Assembly: GCA_914767715.1 (NCBI GenBank) | Contig: OU612074.1 | Span: 18,338,062 to 18,402,061 of the forward strand | Direction of reading: 5' to 3' | Source: Membranipora membranacea | Lineage: Eukaryota > Bryozoa > Gymnolaemata > Cheilostomatida > Membraniporidae | DNA length: 64,000 nucleotides | In this document: piece after piece, positions 1 through 25,732 of the stretch | Layout of the letters: every line of letters begins with the position of its first letter | Numbering within the stretch: position 1 is the first letter of the stretch | The notes under the pieces: generated by a model | The model's database searches: none | What the model was told of the DNA's origin: nothing | What the model saw: only the letters and a program-made list of their open reading frames with translations | Made by a program: the position numbers and the translations under genes

Positions 1-125
1 AAGCCAGTGATCTAGTGTCTAGGTTTGAAGCGTCTAATATCTCATACATATCCTCTAGTGATAGATAATCAGCCAGCTTGAGAGTCCTCATAACTTCATC
101 AGTCTGCTGAACAGGAGAAGCAACT
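1..125 (-). CDS. Partial exon at window edge, unknown protein
   Basis: On the minus strand an open stretch of about 41 codons runs off the left edge. It follows a plausible 3' splice site ending TATAG at 126-130. The translation is helix-like (contains KLADYLSLEDMYEIL) and has no stop. I do not recognise the family. The opposite strand shows no competing frame. It could be the end of a gene lying mostly outside the window, or chance openness, since only 125 bases are visible. Confidence 0.3.
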
Positions 126-614
126 CTATAAACGGAGATTCGTTGTTATTATTCAGTAAATTGGAGTTGCCTTCTACCATAAAACTTTCACATATTGAAT
201 TTGATATATTAGGGTAAGTAGATCCACTTGGCTTGATGAACCGATGACAAAACTGCTGAAACTCACAAGGAATGCATAATATGAGCCCTCCAAACTACAC
301 CACATAATTTGATGAAGAAGTTTATGTATCAGCAAAGTCTATAAATGAATACTGGGATTTGATGGTGAATTTTTTGGTATATGAACAATCAGCCTACAAG
401 TTTTTAATCGTAAAATGGTAACAGAAATGTTCAGATATTGTCCTAGGATGCATTTGTGGGTTTTGGACACCTAAATAGTTTTTTTCTACTTTCTACTTTC
501 TACTGCTTAGCTGCCCCCTTTAGGACGGATTGACCAAAGGTTCGCTGCCTCGTCTGTTTGTAGAATTGGTATGAGATTACAAAGTGAAGGGCTGTGTCCA
601 GTGGTGTTGTGATG

Positions 615-683
615 CCCCAACGATCCCCAATGTCGTTGGGGTAAGAATTTTTCCCATTGTTTTTACCCCAACGGTCATTGGGG
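615..683. repeat. Pair of short CCCCAACG hairpins
   Basis: Two short inverted repeats lie side by side: CCCCAACG...CGTTGGGG at 615-641 and CCCCAA...TTGGGG at 666-683. Both are followed by GTAAGAA. The shared sequence suggests a local duplication or the remnant of a mobile element end. No gene is visible in 126-1121 otherwise. Confidence 0.4.
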
Positions 684-1121
684 TAAGAAAATCTGACTAT
701 GCTTCTATTTCTTCCTTTGACTTTCCCACTGTTTAATCTTTGCTAAGGACGTCTACTCGTTGCTATGAGACTCTTGTACCTCCTTTACACAAAGACGCCT
801 TAGGGATTTTTTGTCAATTTCAGCACGAGGGATTGAGGCTAACACAGGCAAAGGTCAGAGTCTGAGTTCTCCAAATACACTTTTCAATGTAAAATATGGT
901 TGAATCATTCAATAACGATTGTTTGAAATGAGGCTTTTTCTTCAAATCACATGTTAATAGATGGTCTCTCAACCTAGTGTGGCCTTAGCAATAGTTTCTC
1001 CACACTTAATTCTTGTACTAGGATAAAACTAGAACTTCTAGTAGAGATTATGCCTACTGTACTCAGCTCAAACTGAAACTGACTCACCACTGTCACTCAG
1101 AGAGAGTTGTAATACAATGAA

Positions 1122-2202
1122 ATGGATAATCCACCTCAACAGTCTTCACTATTCTCTTTTTCCAAGAGGTAAGTAAGCCTAACCACTAACTAAACTTGTT
1201 ATAATCTAATACCTTCTTACAGTCAGTGATCACTACACTACTTAGGCCTACTTGGTAGGCCTACTACTATTGCATTGCTGTACACAAGAATCACTTTCTA
1301 TAAAAAGTTATGAGCCTAACCAGATTTGATTTGATTAATTGATAATGATAATGATTTCGTTCTTTAAATCGATGCAAAAGTGAAGGAGTGAAACCTCCCC
1401 TGTCTTTGGTTGGGGATCAGTAGGTAGTGAAAAAGTTGTGGTGATTATTCTGGAAATTATTGTCTTGTGATTTACCCGGTTTTCTAGATCTCCCCCAGAT
1501 CTACGCTTGTATCGAGGATCTTAAAGTAGTCTAGCATTCAGTGAATCAATTTAATCTCTATAATATTTGGAAATTGTCACATAGGCCTACCTTGTAGTTG
1601 TACTATGGATTAATGACTGACAGAATGATATCATGTCATGACTAACTCTAGCTTCCTAGTATTCAAGTCATCACACAATGGAGGTTTTGATCATCCTACC
1701 CTTTCAAATTCATAGGAAAAGAACTAGAGGGGAATATAGGCCAGTAGGAGGTGGATCTGAGAATACAGTGACAAGGAGGGAGACAGATACCGCAACTAAA
1801 GATAATACTGACAGCTCCCAGGCTTCCTCCACAGTGATGGTAAGGTTCGCGCTGAAGTTGCACAGTAAAAACTCTTTAGTGAATACTCTTACTTGGGACA
1901 GGGACTAAACACGTTTCTTTTCAAATACCATTCTCAGGTATACAATGTGTCAAGGGAGAGAAATTGAATAACAAGTAACCGAAATTCATAGTTTTTCTCC
2001 TTCGGTTAACATGTTATACGGGCTTCCATTTCATGTAGATAACGACACAAAGCCTACTGGCTTTTTTTAGGACCTTGTAAATCATGACGTGACGAATTCA
2101 ATCCAGGACCCTGCTGTCACTACAAACAGAGATGGCCATCAAGTTGAATGGAGTGAAACAGAGACAAGCACCCAACAGCCAGACAGTAACAGTACAACTG
2201 AG
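1122..2202 (+). CDS. 5' exons of an unidentified gene, possibly hAT/ZMYM-like N-terminus
   Basis: Three exons join in phase: 1122-1168 (ATG start, ends at GTAAGT, phase 2), 1716-1839 (after CATAG, ends before GTAAGG, phase 0) and 2071-2202 (after a TTTTTTTAG acceptor, ends before GTATTAG). They total 303 nt, 101 codons with no stop. The product starts MDNPPQQSSLFSFSKRKR and continues Ser/Thr/Asp-rich and probably disordered. The SLFSFSKRKR start recalls the N-terminus of hAT-type transposase/ZMYM-like proteins (inference, weak). No zinc finger or catalytic domain is seen downstream, where a hAT-like element and a dead LINE follow, so the 3' part is lost or beyond recognition. The exon chain is convincing but the identity is not. 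Confidence 0.5.
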
Positions 2203-2458
2203 GTATTAGCTTAATTGAATCTTGTGTTTCGTTCTCAGAATTACAGTGTACAAAACACATTAAAAACAGGTAACATTATATCTAGAGCTGCGAGTTGCTA
2301 TGCTTTGCCATACGTATCTCAATACGTAGTCAGAGTCTGAGGATAGTTGGGGTAACGATTTTGGTATCACAACCCCACTGGTTGTGTCTTTGTCTTGACC
2401 ACATTTCGGACAGTCTAATTCATCTGGTAGCTTGAGTTATTGTAGGTGTACCATGAAT

Positions 2459-3655
2459 AGGGGTGGAACGACCTCTTGAGGTTGGAGTTGAATTTCGGAT
2501 ATTTGACCTCGGTTCAACCACAAACCGGATCGGATATTGTTACGTCTGATCCGAGATGAGACGTTTTAAATCAACACTTACTAAGCATCATTTATCTCAC
2601 TAAAAATGACAAGGAAAGAAGTATGATAGTCATTAATTTGATTAATTGATTTAATTTCAGATTAGATAACAGAGTTTGGCTGAAAGCACTCAGTGGTGAT
2701 CAATAGGCAATCAATACCTATCTTATTATCATAGCTAATTATATTGTTGCTGATTAAATTTGATGGATGTGTTTTTCTCATTGAATTCCATATCTGGAAT
2801 AGCATCATTAGCTTTCTTTTGCAAAACAAAGGGCTTGCAAAAATAGCCAGTCCCTAGTAGCAATCTAGAAATGCCCTAATCATCGACACTGTATGGGGTA
2901 TAATTACTGGTTGCAATTTTGTAAACAAGACAATTTCTCAGGCTAATTATTCATGCTACTAGGGACAGCCAATCAGAGAACAGTCAGATGGGTCCCTGTG
3001 TTTAGTGTCCTAATCGTATAACGCTATGATACTATTTCCATTCTAAGAGAAGAATCTAATTCAGTGGTTTTTCTGCTGAAATTGAGAGAAGCATCTTTAC
3101 TCAGATCGTTGTGAATAAGGACATAATTTTTGTCCAATGATGTTCCCTGTAACAAACTATCAAGTTTAATGTACAAGGTTATCCTCTTCTTCAAAGTAGG
3201 AGGACAATTCCTATCCTATGTGCAGAGAGTTTGTTCAAACTCACAGTGATTACAAACAACGGGGTTTGAGCAATGAACTAAACCTCATTGGTTTGAGTGA
3301 TCCTGGCATATTGAGTCAAGAGATCTTTGTACTGATTAAATGATACTTTCAAATAAACTGTTTGTGTGATCCTTGCACCGTGGCTGTTTGAGTGATAAGT
3401 TGGTCCTTGTAAAGTATTATATCCAAGCAGATACATGCGCATTTAAATTAGGGTAATGGTTCAGGGAAAAGATTGTTGACGCTGTTTATCCATGTATTCA
3501 ATGACCTTAACTGTATATTATGGTGCAAAAGTACAGCTGTTTGGACTTGGCGTTTGTACGCGTTTTCCGGATCCGGATCCGATCCGAGGTTGAATTTATC
3601 GACCGATCCGATATCCGATCCGAGGTTGCCTAACCCTGATCCGTTCCACCCCTAA
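2459..3655. mobile_element. Non-autonomous hAT-like element with TIRs and 8-bp TSD
   Basis: The ends carry the inverted sequence AGGGGTGGAACG at 2459 and its complement CGTTCCACCCCT near 3642-3653. The direct repeat CCATGAAT flanks the element at 2451-2458 and 3656-3663. An 8-bp target duplication with this kind of terminus fits the hAT superfamily. Subterminal GGATCGGATATC/GATCCGAGG motifs recur in inverted orientation at both ends. No transposase is encoded inside, so it would depend on an enzyme in trans. Confidence 0.75.
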
Positions 3656-3821
3656 CCATGAATGGCCCATGACCAGTTACAACTGATATGAGGTTACTGA
3701 TCTCTGAGCGTTCAAAGCAGAGGAGCCCAGTTTCAAATCTTAGATTCAGTTCACTAATGAATGATTTTGTATGATTACCATGTTTACAATTTCTCAAATA
3801 AATAATTTTCGAATACATCAC

Positions 3822-4745
3822 CTACTCTTTGATTCCCTGCTTTATGACTGATTTGGTTTCAGAAAGTGCTGTTTCTGGGCCATAAAAGTCACGGGCAGAA
3901 CCAGCATTCGCAAGTAAGTCTGCTTGTTCACTTCCATAAATTCCAATGTGTCCTGTTACCCAAATAACCTTGATCTTATTTCTATGTCCAAGTAATTTCA
4001 GCTTGTTTAGGCATTCTAAGAATATTTTGGGAGGGTGTATGGGTGATTTGAGCGCATGCATTGCAGCCTGGCTATCAATATAGATGGCAATATTCAGCTC
4101 TTCTCAGAACTGAACAGTTGTGAGAGCACTTGAGACAGCAGTAGTTTCAGCTTGGAATACTGTTACTGCGTTTCCAAGGCATTGAAACTCTTCTATATCT
4201 CTTACAAAAGGAGGATTATCATCACTAGTAATGTATACACCTGACCCAACGCCGAAATGTCGTTATCAGTTTTAATATCCCGTGCTATCCACCGTTCACG
4301 GTCTGGTATCTCAAATTTCACATGAGTCATACCAAACACCAGAGTGCGGGGGATAGAGTCGGAAGGCATCAAGGCTGGTGAGCAAATGGAAGTTAGTAAG
4401 TTGAAAATTGTGTTGTGACCATATTTATGATTTGAGTCCCATTTGCTTGCCATAAGCCTATAACAGGTTCTCATAGCATGTGATTGAATTATAATATGTA
4501 GTGGGGTGAGATCTAGCAAATATTCAGGGGCTGCAGCAGGAGTTGTCTTAAAAGAGTTTGAAAATGGTAATGCTGCTGGGCGGTTGAGTCGAGAGATGTA
4601 CTTTTGATTACTTTCTGATGAGCAAAACTTCCACCATACATTAACGCCATGAAGGAAGTTTGGTTTAATGATTGCTTTGTAAATCCAACTTATGTATCTA
4701 GGATGAACACCCCATTTTATTCCAGTTATGCGCTTGCATTGTAGA
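3822..4745 (-). pseudogene. Decayed LINE: reverse transcriptase C-terminus plus RNase H
   Basis: Read on the minus strand, 4745 to about 4202 encodes the C-terminal part of a non-LTR reverse transcriptase (W-x-Y-x-A-I-x-x-P then LLDLTPLHIIIQSHAMRTCY). It is followed by an RNase H domain: FQAETTAVSSAL, IYIDSQAAMHAL and VIWVTGHIGIYGSEQADLLA. Frameshifts and at least one internal stop separate the pieces, so the copy is dead. LINEs with an RNase H after RT belong to the I/R1-type lineages (family knowledge). The 5' end, endonuclease and RT core are absent. The hAT-like element lies just downstream of its 3' side. Confidence 0.7.
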
Positions 4746-4799
4746 AGAAGGCCTGTACATTGTTTTAATTAAGTTTTGACATGAGACTTCCAGTTTAGT

Positions 4800-5590
4800 T
4801 TGTTGTCTTGTTCTAACAGTAACACTCTTCATGAGTTTGGAGACAATACTCTCGCACCATAAAGTCAAGATAAACTTTAAATGTTTGTACTACATAATCA
4901 CTATCAATAAATGTGTTCTGATGCGTTTGATATTTCGTTAGTCAGCTTAGGTGACCGATTTTAATTATGAGTACCTACTTGATATCTGTATAGTGCCTGG
5001 AAGCTCAATCAGGTAATCAAGGCGTTGTATCAGTATCACAGGCCTCTTAGCCAAGTTAAATTAGCCAAAGTCTCCAACCCAATTTCTAGTGAAGGAATGA
5101 GGAATAAGTCTGTGGTTACTCTAAAATTGATGTTCAAATTCTATATTCAATGTTGAATTAATGGTTTCACAGATTAGAGGTATATTATTTTAAATCGAGA
5201 GTGGCCTACTCCTTCAAAACACAATAATCTAATCCTAAACTATTAGTCCGAAACTTAATCTATTTAACCTCCAAGCAGAGATGACTTCTACTTATTTCTG
5301 TCCTGCTTTGACAGTAGTTCACAATGATTCTCTCTATGATTCAAACTCGATATGAGTACAGTCACAAATTGCCTGCGTTTAACTGTAGATGCTAAAGTTA
5401 ATTTTGAATGCTGTTTCAGAGTGTTGTTATAGTAACAATCAATCACAACTTACTTCAGTTGATTACAAAAATGTCTTATGAACTCTTAGTGAATTTGACC
5501 TAACATCGGAGTACCTGATGAAGTGTCCCGAATTACTTCGCCGATTACTATATGCATAGAAATCAACTACAACAGTTTATTCACTAAAAA
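4800..5590. other. No gene recognised
   Basis: AT-rich sequence with stops in all frames. I see no coding exon, RNA gene or clear element here. Confidence 0.5.
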
Positions 5591-5655
5591 TTTTATAAGT
5601 ATCAAGACAATAAACCATAATTTAATTATGGTTTATTGTCTTGATGCTTATAAAA
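5591..5655. repeat. 65-nt near-perfect palindrome
   Basis: Two 32-nt arms pair around a single central base at 5623. The core reads ACCATAATTTAATTATGGT and the only mismatch is in the AAG(T/C)ATC segment. Such a stem could extrude as a cruciform or be a tiny foldback element. It lies in non-coding DNA. Confidence 0.85.
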
Positions 5656-6467
5656 AATGATAATGTAACTCAAATGATACTCACAGTATATTGGTCCTTA
5701 GACTCCACTTTGGTTTCAGCGTTCTAACAAAAACTATTATTTATTAAATCAAAATGTAATATCTTTTACTAGCTATGTAAAAAGGTGACTGTGCTGCTCA
5801 AAGAATTAAACTGTACCGATTTACTGTTCATAATTCCAGCCTTTATCTAGGTGCTGTTTTTCGCGGACTTTGCTTGCTGCCGTCTGATTAGCAGTCAGGG
5901 GATAAGTGTTTCTTGTAGCTTTGTTATATGAAACCGATCTCTGGTCACGTCATGTGGTATATTACTTCTGTTCCTCAGTCTATCCTGTGGAATTTATTGT
6001 TCTATTCTTGAGCTTACTTTGTTGGTTTTCCGTGAATTTACATTTTTTGCACAATTGATTTATGCCCTGCGATGATCATAATCCCTTGTTGTTGTTACTC
6101 CAATATTGATCGCCCCCATGTCACCCTGTGACTTCTCAATACCCTGGAGTGTACTTGGTAAGCTCATATTCACCTGTCCTTGTGCCCTATGACGTATGTG
6201 GAAAACCAAATTACTGCGTCACTAGGTTCCCTATTTTCCTGGCGCTGACAGGATTAGCATGCTCCGTTGTGTTTGTTGTTGTTGTTTTTTCTTGTTGGTG
6301 TAGAATACTGCCCGAAGTCTGTCTGCTGGTCATCCCAGATATCCTCTTGGCTTCTTGTTTATTCTGATTGTTGCTAAATACCACGGAGGTCACTCGGTAC
6401 ATTTGTTTTCATATATAACTACATCTCCAAAGTGCCCACTTTTGGTACTGACAATAGCAGCACATAC
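5656..6467. other. No gene recognised
   Basis: The open frame at 6128-6367 has neither recognisable domain nor splice support. Nothing else could be assigned. Confidence 0.4.
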
Positions 6468-7425
6468 CATGTGTAGGGTCTTGAGAGGAGTTTTATGACT
6501 AGTTTTCTTCCATGATTTCTGCCTCTCTTTCTCACCAGAGGGAGCTTCATTCTTCTTCTCTTGTCTGCTCTTTGTCTTTAGCTGCTTGTTAGGTTTGGTA
6601 TCTGTCGTCTCAGGAGCTTCATTCACCTCATTACTGAATAAATGAATCATATATCTATGCCAGTTTCTTGTGAAATACGAATGTCTATGCAGACTCACAA
6701 TTAACGTGGTAGCCTATAAAATATTAGTTAGTGGCGACTTTTTGATATTTGTAGCATTTTATAGTTTATTTTTCGTGTCACTAAGGAGCTCAGCTTTTAC
6801 AGGGTTAAAACAGTTATCAATGAACACTGACTGTAGGTGAAAAAATATATCATTACAGATAATTAAGCTAGGTTTAATCCTGGCATAAACACTATCCTGG
6901 GACGCTAGCATTTTAAATGGGATCTGGTAAATTTCCTCAAATTATACCTTCTTGACCAGGTAAGTTGCACTCCGGAAACAACTAATAAATGAAGCTAGTA
7001 ATTGCCTCTGAACTAACTATTTGTTACGTCATCAAACTAGGACATAAATGTGTATTTTATGTGTGTAGGCGAGGTTTACAACTCCTGTGGCGCTAAACCC
7101 CTGGCAGTGAATAACAAGCCTATTGGGCCTTATGTACATCATTCCTACCCTCATAGCACATGCATTTTTCAAAAGTCTATTGAGAGTAATGGCAGGCTCC
7201 GGTCGAACTTCACCATCTCTCTTCTTCTTCACCTTTGTCATCAATCTATCAAACTCTCCGGCGGACGGCTGTACCTGACTAAACACTTGCACACTTTTGT
7301 TAAAAGGCTGATATCTTGCTTTGTCATATAGTTCAGTGAACGCTTTAGTCAAATGAAATAGCTCAGGTGTCATGGCAGGCGTTTCTTGATGATTTACCGC
7401 TTTTGATTTTAAAGCTTTTACTTGA
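6468..7425 (-). CDS. Two candidate exons of an unidentified gene
   Basis: The upstream exon lies at about 7142-7425. It encodes a non-repetitive helical stretch (contains PELFHLTKAFTELYDKAR and KKKRDGEVRPEPAITLNRLL) and probably ends at AGG|GTAGGA. The downstream exon at 6468-6633 is flanked by an acceptor TTTATTCAG and a strong donor ATG|GTATGT. It encodes 55 Lys/Glu-rich residues (KPNKQLKTKSRQEKKNEAP), a likely disordered, possibly nuclear, tail. The phases of these two exons do not join directly with the sites chosen, so either another exon intervenes or an alternative acceptor is used. I do not recognise the family. Confidence 0.4.
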
Positions 7426-7439
7426 ACTTTCAATAACCT

Positions 7440-9009
7440 TGGTCAAGGATTTTTATAATTTATTAAAAGCTAGTTTTTTCATGTGAGGTACATCAAATTA
7501 TGAGTATCATCATCATATAAGGTTTGAACATCAAATAAGATCAAGGATTAATATATTGCGGCGGATATGAAGACAAACCTCTGAAGTTTCTGATATACGT
7601 TGCCAGTAATTGGTTAAAAAAAATATATGTTTGAATCTCGAGGTTTCATCACTCACCGCATTTTGAAGAAAGGGTGGCGAGATAGGGGTGCCTAAGGTTT
7701 GTAGGCAGGTCGGAACACACCTGAGGATCCAACAATCCCCAGGTGTCAGTGGACTAGTAGTAATCCTTGGGTGCTTGGTTTGATATGACTCACGCTAGAT
7801 ATAAGCATAAAATGACAGCTTAATGTGTCAATTGAGCACTGTTTGGATACTGAATTTCTGAGTGAGAAAGTCAGTGCTTTTATTTGGTGGTTGTTGTTAC
7901 TGTACCAGGATTTATGAATCAACAAAGGTATTATAGAAAAAGCTACAAAACAGAGCTTGATAGTGTCACAATATATGAGAGTTGTTTCATGCAGACAATG
8001 AGACCCAAAAACAAGGCTATCATAACAGGGTCATCGAGCTGTTTTGCTGTTTTGCTGTTTTGTGGAAATGTAAATATAAGGTTAATAATATTATCTAATA
8101 AAACAAATGGTTGTTTACAGTGCTGTTTGCCATCTATCTGGGCTCCAAAATGATCACCATCACGTAGGTCATAGAGGAGATTAGCTTAAAGAGTAGGCTG
8201 ACATGTTTCAGCAAGGTGTTCTGTTCTGTGTTACCATAAAATTCACTCAATTCGTTAAGTTTGCCAAATTTAATTGAAGATTTTTACCTGGTAGAAATTA
8301 AAGATTCCCAAAGTAAAAAATGCCAACATCATCTTTAGCTTGTTCATCCTACCAACAGTACTTAGTATTCAGATTAATTTTGTTTATTATACATTGACAT
8401 ACATTTGGGCTGTCTGATGCATTATGGATTTTTGATTGCTGTAGCTGGTGGCTGTAATGAGAATAAATAAATGTCTACTACAAATTCAATAGAGCCATTA
8501 CCAATGGAAGATACTACAGCTAAGTGAATAAACATGGAGAATGGATTATCAACTGGAGTGCCAGCATATAGCGTCCCCAATTAAAAACTATCATCACTGA
8601 ACTGTGAATAAGCATACATTTTGGCACAGCTACCCTGACAACTTCCCTAAAAAACCAAACAAGTTACCGCAGCTTTTTCACCAGAGGGGTGATAGGGTTT
8701 CCGTTTTTTTCGATTTTTTCTTATCAAAGATAGTAATTATGCAATATGCTTTACCATTTTAATTTATCTTTATTCTCAAGTTATTTTTTTTCCTTTTCCT
8801 TTTTTTTTTACTTTTATTTGGAAAACCCTCCGCTACTGGAATGAAATAGACTGCCAATAAAAGTGTTAAAAAAAGCAAACTGTTGTAGGGTATCCTTGCA
8901 TGTGTTGATTTTTATGATACAGGTAGAACAAACATCTGCGATGATTCCATTTGGATTCTAGTTGTTTGAAAGCGTGTCGGCAAGTGCCATACAAAAAGGT
9001 CCGCTTGGG
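7440..9009. other. No gene recognised; poly-T tracts
   Basis: AT-rich sequence with T-runs near 8760-8820 and a short CTGTTTTG repeat near 8037-8062. The open frame at 7884-8153 has no domain signal. Whether this stretch belongs to the inverted-repeat arm cannot be tested because its mirror would lie beyond 64000. Confidence 0.4.
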
Positions 9010-9965
9010 ATCAATTAAGATCAACTTTTATTAAAATATAACAAAACCAAATATCTGAATGCCCTGAGTCTGAATTTGCTGGAGCTTAGTTTCGTTAGAT
9101 CACAAAGTTGGCAAACACTATCGTTTCTTGTCATCAATACAAAACATTATCTAACGGTGGCACATATTTTATCATGGACATAAAAGTTATAAGCTCATTA
9201 TTTTGAAGTCTTAGTATCCTTCACACCTAACCAACTCAATCTCGGCGAAACTAAGAATTGAAACCTTTCCTAAACTAGATCGATTGAATATAGAACTATG
9301 TCTGCAACCGGGAAACTCCTTGCTTCAACTAACTAACGAATCCTCTTAGTTTGATTTGTCCAAAGATTTTCCTCTTGAAAGCACTAAATTTGGCTAGACA
9401 AAAGTATTTTGAACGAGATATGGCAAACCAGAGTTAAGTGAGCATGTCTGACCTATGCATTCAATGTCAGCCCAACAAATAAATACTGTCGATGCAGAAT
9501 TTGCCAACAGTGATTGGCAAAGTCAGTAAACCTGTGGTTTTATTATCTATTGATAGAGCTAAGCTGCTGATTGCACTGAAAGCAGTCATACATTGCATGT
9601 TTGAAATATTACATCCGTCGCTATGGCAGTTTCCCGTTGCCTAAATCTATTTATTTGTTTCAATTACATAAGGTCTGAGCAAGGCCTGTCATCACATTTT
9701 GTTATTTATGGGCCAGGATAGTATCTGAATCTCAGAACTCCTCATAATTGTTTTACTGCAGGCACACTACATCATTCCATCTGCAACTTTTTTGCAATGG
9801 TACTATGTTTGATCAGATATCTCTGAACATAAGCGATGATAATTTGCTGACTTTGCAAATCCTTAAGATTGTGATCCCGTCATAGGCACACGCACAATAG
9901 AACTGTGAAAGCATGACTCCAAGTTAAACCCATGTTTCAAAACTACAGGTTTTCAATGTGAGTCT

Positions 9966-10255
9966 CCTCTCTAACGATATCAGTTTGACGTTGTCGGACA
10001 CTGATGATGATCTCTAGTCTAGTTTCGCCCTGACACTGAATGCTTATGTCAAGAGGCCACCATCAAATTGATTTCAGCTTGATGTCTGACGTCAATGTAG
10101 TATCTCGTCTAAAGAGGCCCAAATACTGAAAACTTATGCCAAGATGCTGACGCCAAATTGACGTCAGTTTGATGTCCGGCGCTGATGTTGATATCTTATC
10201 AGGAGTGTCCCCAATACTAACAAGTTATGTCAAGATGTCAGTTCGACGTTGATTA
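9966..10255. repeat. Degenerate tandem repeat, about 97 bp period, three units
   Basis: Three diverged units share the landmarks GATATCTYRTC, then AATACTGAAAACTTATGCCAAGA, shown here only in part, then TTGACGTCAGTTTGATGTC. Units begin near 9999, 10095 and 10191. The mirror copy lies at about 62755-63044 in the right arm. The rest of 9010-12343 is AT-rich without recognisable genes. Confidence 0.6.
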
Positions 10256-12343
10256 TTAATGTCCCAAAATCACCCAAATATTTGATGAAATAGCCAGGAA
10301 CTCACTCTGGCTTATTAATTTTTTTTTATTACAGTTTGTATTTTGAAAATATAATTAAGATAGACCCATTTAGTTGTATATTGAATCACACAATTTTGGT
10401 AAGAATATATTCTATTTTGCTTTATTTAGTTTACATAGCCATACCTTAAGGACCTAACAAAAATATGGTATTATGCTTTAAAATTGCTTGTGTCACAACT
10501 AATGTAACACAAATTGTGTTGAAACTGTCAAGTGTTGATCATCAAATATTTTGCTGTATAATGTTTGCATTTCCTGGTTATGAATGCCATCATGAATTAG
10601 TAATCTTTGTGCATAATTAGCCATAAATGGAATCAAAATGGGTCTATTAAAACAATGATTTGGTTGTATTACTAATGGAAGTGATTGTCTTTATCTGCTT
10701 AAGTCTTGAATATAGTCCTGAGACTTGAGTAGTTAGGACGGGTGGTTCAGCAGTATACACCCCCTCTTTCAGAGTCAGCTTTAATTGCATGGTGATAGCA
10801 CTCATCAATAGATTCTCACTGTACAGAAATATATAACAATACAAATACACATAAAACACAAACATAAATACAACAATGTTAAGATTTAAAATTTGGTAGA
10901 TTAGCTTGAGAAAACACTAGGTATTTGACACCTTTTAGTTTACGAGGCAGGAATGATATTTTGATACCCGTTAGCTTCACCAATAAACTTAATAATAAAT
11001 AAGGGAAGGCCACAATACGAAGAATACGTGAGTAACGTTACGACATTGTGTATAGCATTGGTGATATCATTGACTTCAAGTCCATATACCGGTTTTTACT
11101 AAAAACTCAATCAAAATGATCGGATTTTAAGTGAGAAAATTGCAAAATATTTTGCCGCTTGTTGCAAAAAATTATCATAGAAAAGCAGGATAAGATTGAG
11201 GAAAGGATGTTGCTATATATAAAGAAATTTTCAAACTGAAAATCAATTCATCAACAAAACTGCAAATCAAAGAAAGCATCATTGCTATAACACAATCCAA
11301 CACTGTAACATCAACCCCTCTATTTAACTGTATATAGGGTCTTGCCCATGTTCATTCTTATTAAGTCTATGGTTTCACCATTTATGGTTTCATCACACAA
11401 GTTGAATTTGCCATTTCTGGCAATTTGACACAGGAATCTTCTAACTCATCACTTGTAACTATGACTGAATGTTCATTCCTACTGTTTTATGTGTTTTCTG
11501 ACTATCATCAGTGTTTTTAATTATGATTTTTGCAGAGGCTTTATCTCAGCTCATCATAATCAACCCATGTGTCATTATCTCGGAAAGAAGATAAGAAGAT
11601 GGGCAATGGCCCTGCAGAGAAGGTTAGACCTGCCCTCATTGGGCTGTACAATATGTTTATATGCGGCATAGATTACAGCCCAAGATTTAGCAGATACTCT
11701 GCAGAGATTGTTAATTAATATCAGGGTGTTTCTCTCCCACAAATAGAATCACTCATGGTAACTCAACACCAGACAGCAGACCCCACACTCTCCTCTGGAT
11801 AGCTTGATGTAGGTGGAATTCCTTCCGCTTGAATATAGGTAAATCACGTGGTCAACTAGTTGATGTTACACGTTAGTGCCAAATAATCATACATATTTAC
11901 CCAAATTAAGAAAAAAAATTGTTCTTACAATCAATCAATTATCTTAATTTAACTGTGTACTATATATAGTTGCAGAGATAGAAGTTTAATAAGCTTTAAA
12001 TTGTGGGATTTAAATCAAAGAACTAATTTTTTTTTCTCCCGTTGCTTGTGCATGAAACAAAATGATCACTTATAGTCAAAACTCATAATAAGATTTAATT
12101 TATGATATTTGGCAAAATTTGAGCTTTCTTGCATCATATTGTACGTACTAGCTGTACTTTTAATTAAATGATATCATAATATTTTCTTTTACTTAGTGTG
12201 CTAATAATTTCCATAGGCTTTGAATGCTTTAATTTTTGTATGATATACTTATTTATACTTGATTTTGAGTGGAGAGTTGATATTGATATTCAATAAGGGG
12301 AGAAAGGACATGTTTTCATGAGCTTGCAGCTTAACTATAAATT

Positions 12344-25256
<12,913 letters not shown>

Positions 25257-25539
25257 CTAAATAGATATAAATGATGACTTTATGCAATCACAAGCTCTTC
25301 TCAAGTGTTACCAACACCGTGAAACAAGTTGCATACAACCAATGATTTACAAAGTGTACCATTGACTCTCTGTTCACCTCCTATCGCAGGATAACAAAGA
25401 TTGGATAGTTCATAATATGAACCTATGTTTTCTTACAAGAATCTCTACATGAGATGATTTGCTATCACTAGGGGGAAAAGAGAAATCTGAGATCAGTAGA
25501 GTAATTTTGTTGAATTTCGGCACAATATAATATACATTA

Positions 25540-25616
25540 TTATTACATATATATATAAATACAAATATGGGCAATATACATATATAATATACATAATATA
25601 TATATATATATATATT
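25540..25616. repeat. AT-rich microsatellite
   Basis: Runs of (AT)n interrupted by AC/AG steps. The mirror lies at about 42747-42825 and differs in repeat count. It may be part of the promoter-proximal region of the receptor gene. Confidence 0.7.
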
Positions 25617-25732
25617 CATTCACACATATTTGAGCAGAAGTAAATAACACAGGAATATAATGATACAAATTGGTGGAACAGCCGCTGTGAACGAATAAGC
25701 TTTCGTCGGGTCTGAACTATACCAAGTTTGGT

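Noticed and set aside
25410-25619. Possible signal-peptide exon upstream of the Ly6 exon (ending at a GTAAGA donor)
   Set aside because: The frame leading into the donor is phase 0, whereas the next exon needs phase 1, and the sequence is mostly microsatellite translation.
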